Virus record (IMG/VR): IMGVR_UViG_3300028837_001613
Coordinates: 1-22,833 of that record
Source of the DNA: a virus
DNA length: 22,833 nucleotides
Reading direction: 5' to 3' (one strand)
How positions within the stretch are numbered: position 1 is the first letter of the stretch; every line of letters begins with the position of its first letter. Position numbers and translations under genes: made by a program. Below the pieces are notes generated by a model. It was given only the letters and a program-made list of their open reading frames with translations. It did no database searches and was not told where the DNA came from. Shown here one piece after another: positions 21,827-22,833 of the stretch.

Positions 21827-22225
21827 ATGATGAAGATGGGAAGGAAAAGCATCGCCGAGAAAATCCTTGAGGAGCTCCCCAAGGCTGACAGTTTCGATAA
21901 GACGTTTCTCGTACTCTACGACTTCACCAAGACCAGGGCCCCAGTGGACTTCTACAACAATTTGGAGAGGATCACGGAGGCCACTGAGGACGGGGCGAGC
22001 CTAGTGCAGTATTCGGCTTACAGAACCACCAGCATGAAAGCCGCGATAGCGGTGGGTCAGCTGGCGGCGAGGTACGGCGCCAAGACTGCCCTCTACGAGA
22101 TCACAGAGACTAGCACAGATGAGCTCACGGAGATCCTCAAGGCAGCACAGACAGAGGTCAAGACAGAGCCTGAGGGCCACCACCCGAGGCATAACTTAAT
22201 CTTAAGACCAAACCGGGTGGCTTAA
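21827..22225 (+). CDS. Cas2/VapD-like ferredoxin-fold protein (candidate)
   Basis: This 132-residue protein (fewer if an internal ATG at 21830 or 21836 is used) reads 'DKTFLVLYDFTKTRAPVDFYNNLERI', then 'GASLVQYSAYRTTSMKAAIAVGQLAARYGAKTALYEI'. The order is beta strand with a D, a helix, a VQYS strand, a long helix and a last strand. It recalls Cas2 and VapD, which share a ferredoxin fold and cut nucleic acids in a dimer. The family is not proven by eye and no CRISPR array is present. Two palindromic operators frame its TATA box. Confidence 0.5.
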   Translation: MMKMGRKSIAEKILEELPKADSFDKTFLVLYDFTKTRAPVDFYNNLERITEATEDGASLVQYSAYRTTSMKAAIAVGQLAARYGAKTALYEITETSTDELTEILKAAQTEVKTEPEGHHPRHNLILRPNRVA

Positions 22226-22251
22226 CAATCATTAATATCCCTACCTAATTT

Positions 22252-22320
22252 TTGATATATCAACAAAAAACCATACAAACATCAACCAAAAAACTTTTAA
22301 GTGTAAAAGTGTTGATATAG
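22252..22320. promoter_or_regulatory. TTGAT-based operators around a promoter
   Basis: TTGATATATCAA (22252-22263) is a perfect 12-bp palindrome. ATCAAC (22281-22286) and GTTGAT (22311-22316) form an inverted pair around a TATA box, ACTTTTAAG (22293-22301). GTTGATATAG covers the expected transcription start of the gene at 22341. The repeated half-site suggests control by a small HTH protein, maybe the one encoded downstream. Confidence 0.6.
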
Positions 22321-22340
22321 TCACGGAGAAAAAGTAAAAA

Positions 22341-22562
22341 ATGCCTACAAGATTCAATGAGCGCGAATATACACTCATAGAACTCCTCAAAAACATGACC
22401 ATAAAAGAAGCTGCTAAAGAAATGAGCATAACCCCACACCAAGTATATCAAATTCTCTACCGCATAAGAAACAAAACCGACAAAGCCCGAGAAACCGTCA
22501 ACATCGTCGCCAACTGGATGAAACATAAACGCCTCGCCAAACTATTAAGGAGACAAGAATAA
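22341..22562 (+). CDS. Small HTH protein (sigma70 region 4 / LuxR-like)
   Basis: This 73-residue protein starts at ATG 22341 (GGAG about 13 nt upstream) and reads 'EREYTLIELLKNMTIKEAAKEMSITPHQVYQILYRIRNK'. This is a helix-turn-helix of the LuxR or sigma-region-4 shape. It ends in a Lys/Arg-rich tail. It follows repeated TTGAT operators that may be its own target. The stop overlaps the next ATG (TAATG). Confidence 0.6.
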   Translation: MPTRFNEREYTLIELLKNMTIKEAAKEMSITPHQVYQILYRIRNKTDKARETVNIVANWMKHKRLAKLLRRQE

Positions 22563-22759
22563 TGGGTCTGAAAACTAGGATCGAAGGTCGGGTCACTAAC
22601 ATTGAATGGGAACATACCACACAAGGAAGACTACGAATCAATGCTAACATTCAAGTCAAAATTGGCACAACCAAAGATCAGGACAAAGCCGACAAACAAC
22701 TTAAACAACTACGAAAAAAAATCCTCGGAAAAAAAGTAGTGATCTTTCCAGAAGAATAA
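22562..22759 (+). CDS. Small basic protein
   Basis: This 65-residue protein starts in a TAATG junction and has alternating charged and hydrophobic residues ('RIEGRVTNIEWEHTTQGRLRI'), a probable beta-rich first half, then a Lys-rich helix ('DKADKQLKQLRKKILGKKVV'). The family is not recognised. It is co-transcribed with the HTH gene before it. Confidence 0.5.
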   Translation: MGLKTRIEGRVTNIEWEHTTQGRLRINANIQVKIGTTKDQDKADKQLKQLRKKILGKKVVIFPEE

Positions 22760-22761
22760 AC

Positions 22762-22774
22762 CCCTCTTTTTTCT
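22762..22774 (+). terminator. T-run terminator after the last gene
   Basis: A T run (CTTTTTTCTAG) lies 5-15 nt after the last stop. The same T-run word follows the Myb-like gene near 19849, which supports a shared termination signal. Confidence 0.6.
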
Positions 22775-22779
22775 AGAAT

Positions 22780-22833
22780 TGACGGAGGGTTGGTGACGAA
22801 ACGACCAAGATAAAGGTAGTTACCCCTCCGTCA
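22780..22833. repeat. Inverted repeat ending at the window edge
   Basis: TGACGGAGGG (22780-22789) is the exact reverse complement of CCCTCCGTCA (22824-22833). Between them TTGGT (22790-22794) pairs with ACCAA (22804-22808). The whole 54-nt unit could fold as a long stem with an inner hairpin. It lies past the last gene. It may be a recombination or attachment site, an origin element or a transcript-end structure, and the sequence beyond the edge is unseen. Confidence 0.55.

Noticed and set aside
21827-22225. CRISPR adaptation module
   Set aside because: A Cas2-like pattern alone is not enough; no Cas1 and no direct-repeat array were found in the window.
22241-22526. Minus-strand hydrophobic reading frames opposite the HTH gene
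   Set aside because: The plus strand has a promoter, operators, an HTH pattern and a TAATG junction; the hydrophobic look comes from antisense reading of Lys-rich codons.

Overview
This window looks like the right-hand part of a tailed-virus genome (class Caudoviricetes, siphovirus type) that infects an archaeon. The archaeal reading rests on intergenic signals: TATA boxes about 25-30 nt before start codons in near-leaderless arrangement (14661, 19086, 21798, 22293), AT-rich palindromic operators over those boxes, T-run terminators, and many small zinc-ribbon, ribbon-helix-helix and winged-helix proteins. Shine-Dalgarno sites are strong inside the operons. The host phylum cannot be fixed from sequence alone; an uncultivated Thermoproteota or methanogen-type host is a guess. 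Portal, terminase and major capsid genes are not here and probably lie left of position 1. No polymerase, helicase or integrase is visible.

Positions 1-13178 are the late structural module, all on the plus strand: a 5'-truncated structural protein, head closure, tail terminator, two tandem tail-tube paralogues, a tail assembly chaperone with a canonical -1 slippery heptamer, an HK97-gp10-like protein in an unusual place, the tape measure, the tail hub, a small structural gene split by a homing endonuclease, an unidentified protein, a repeat-containing tail fibre and a large modular receptor-binding protein. There is no sheath gene, and the 896-residue tape measure suggests a tail of very roughly 130 nm. 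A putative cysteine peptidase with a likely CTG start (13198-13905) follows. A decayed gene remnant and a GC-rich, possibly pseudoknotted segment (13906-14334) then close the late module.

Positions 14335-18431 are an early/middle module. A short minus-strand gene and a plus-strand ribbon-helix-helix gene diverge from a shared promoter region. The plus-strand genes form a tightly overlapping operon (GTGA, ATGA, TGATG and TAATG junctions): a DUF6011-like zinc protein, a phage protein of the ASVWASV-repeat type whose C-terminal half has slipped into another frame, a BlaI-like winged helix, two unknowns, a candidate single-strand-annealing protein, a double zinc ribbon and a winged-helix-like protein.

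Positions 18443-22833 are an AT-richer accessory region: an unknown basic protein, a three-repeat Myb/SANT-like DNA-binding protein, a ribbon-helix-helix regulator behind a 34-bp perfect AT palindrome, an HNH endonuclease, a run of very small proteins (two Cys-rich, one single-span membrane), a winged helix, a candidate Cas2/VapD-like ferredoxin-fold protein flanked by twin operators, a small HTH protein with its own operators, and an inverted repeat that ends exactly at the window edge.

The most notable points are the recoding or frame anomalies (3251, 13198, 13997, about 15630), the endonuclease-split gene (8025-9324), the duplicated tail tube with an inserted module, and the regulated promoters of the accessory region.
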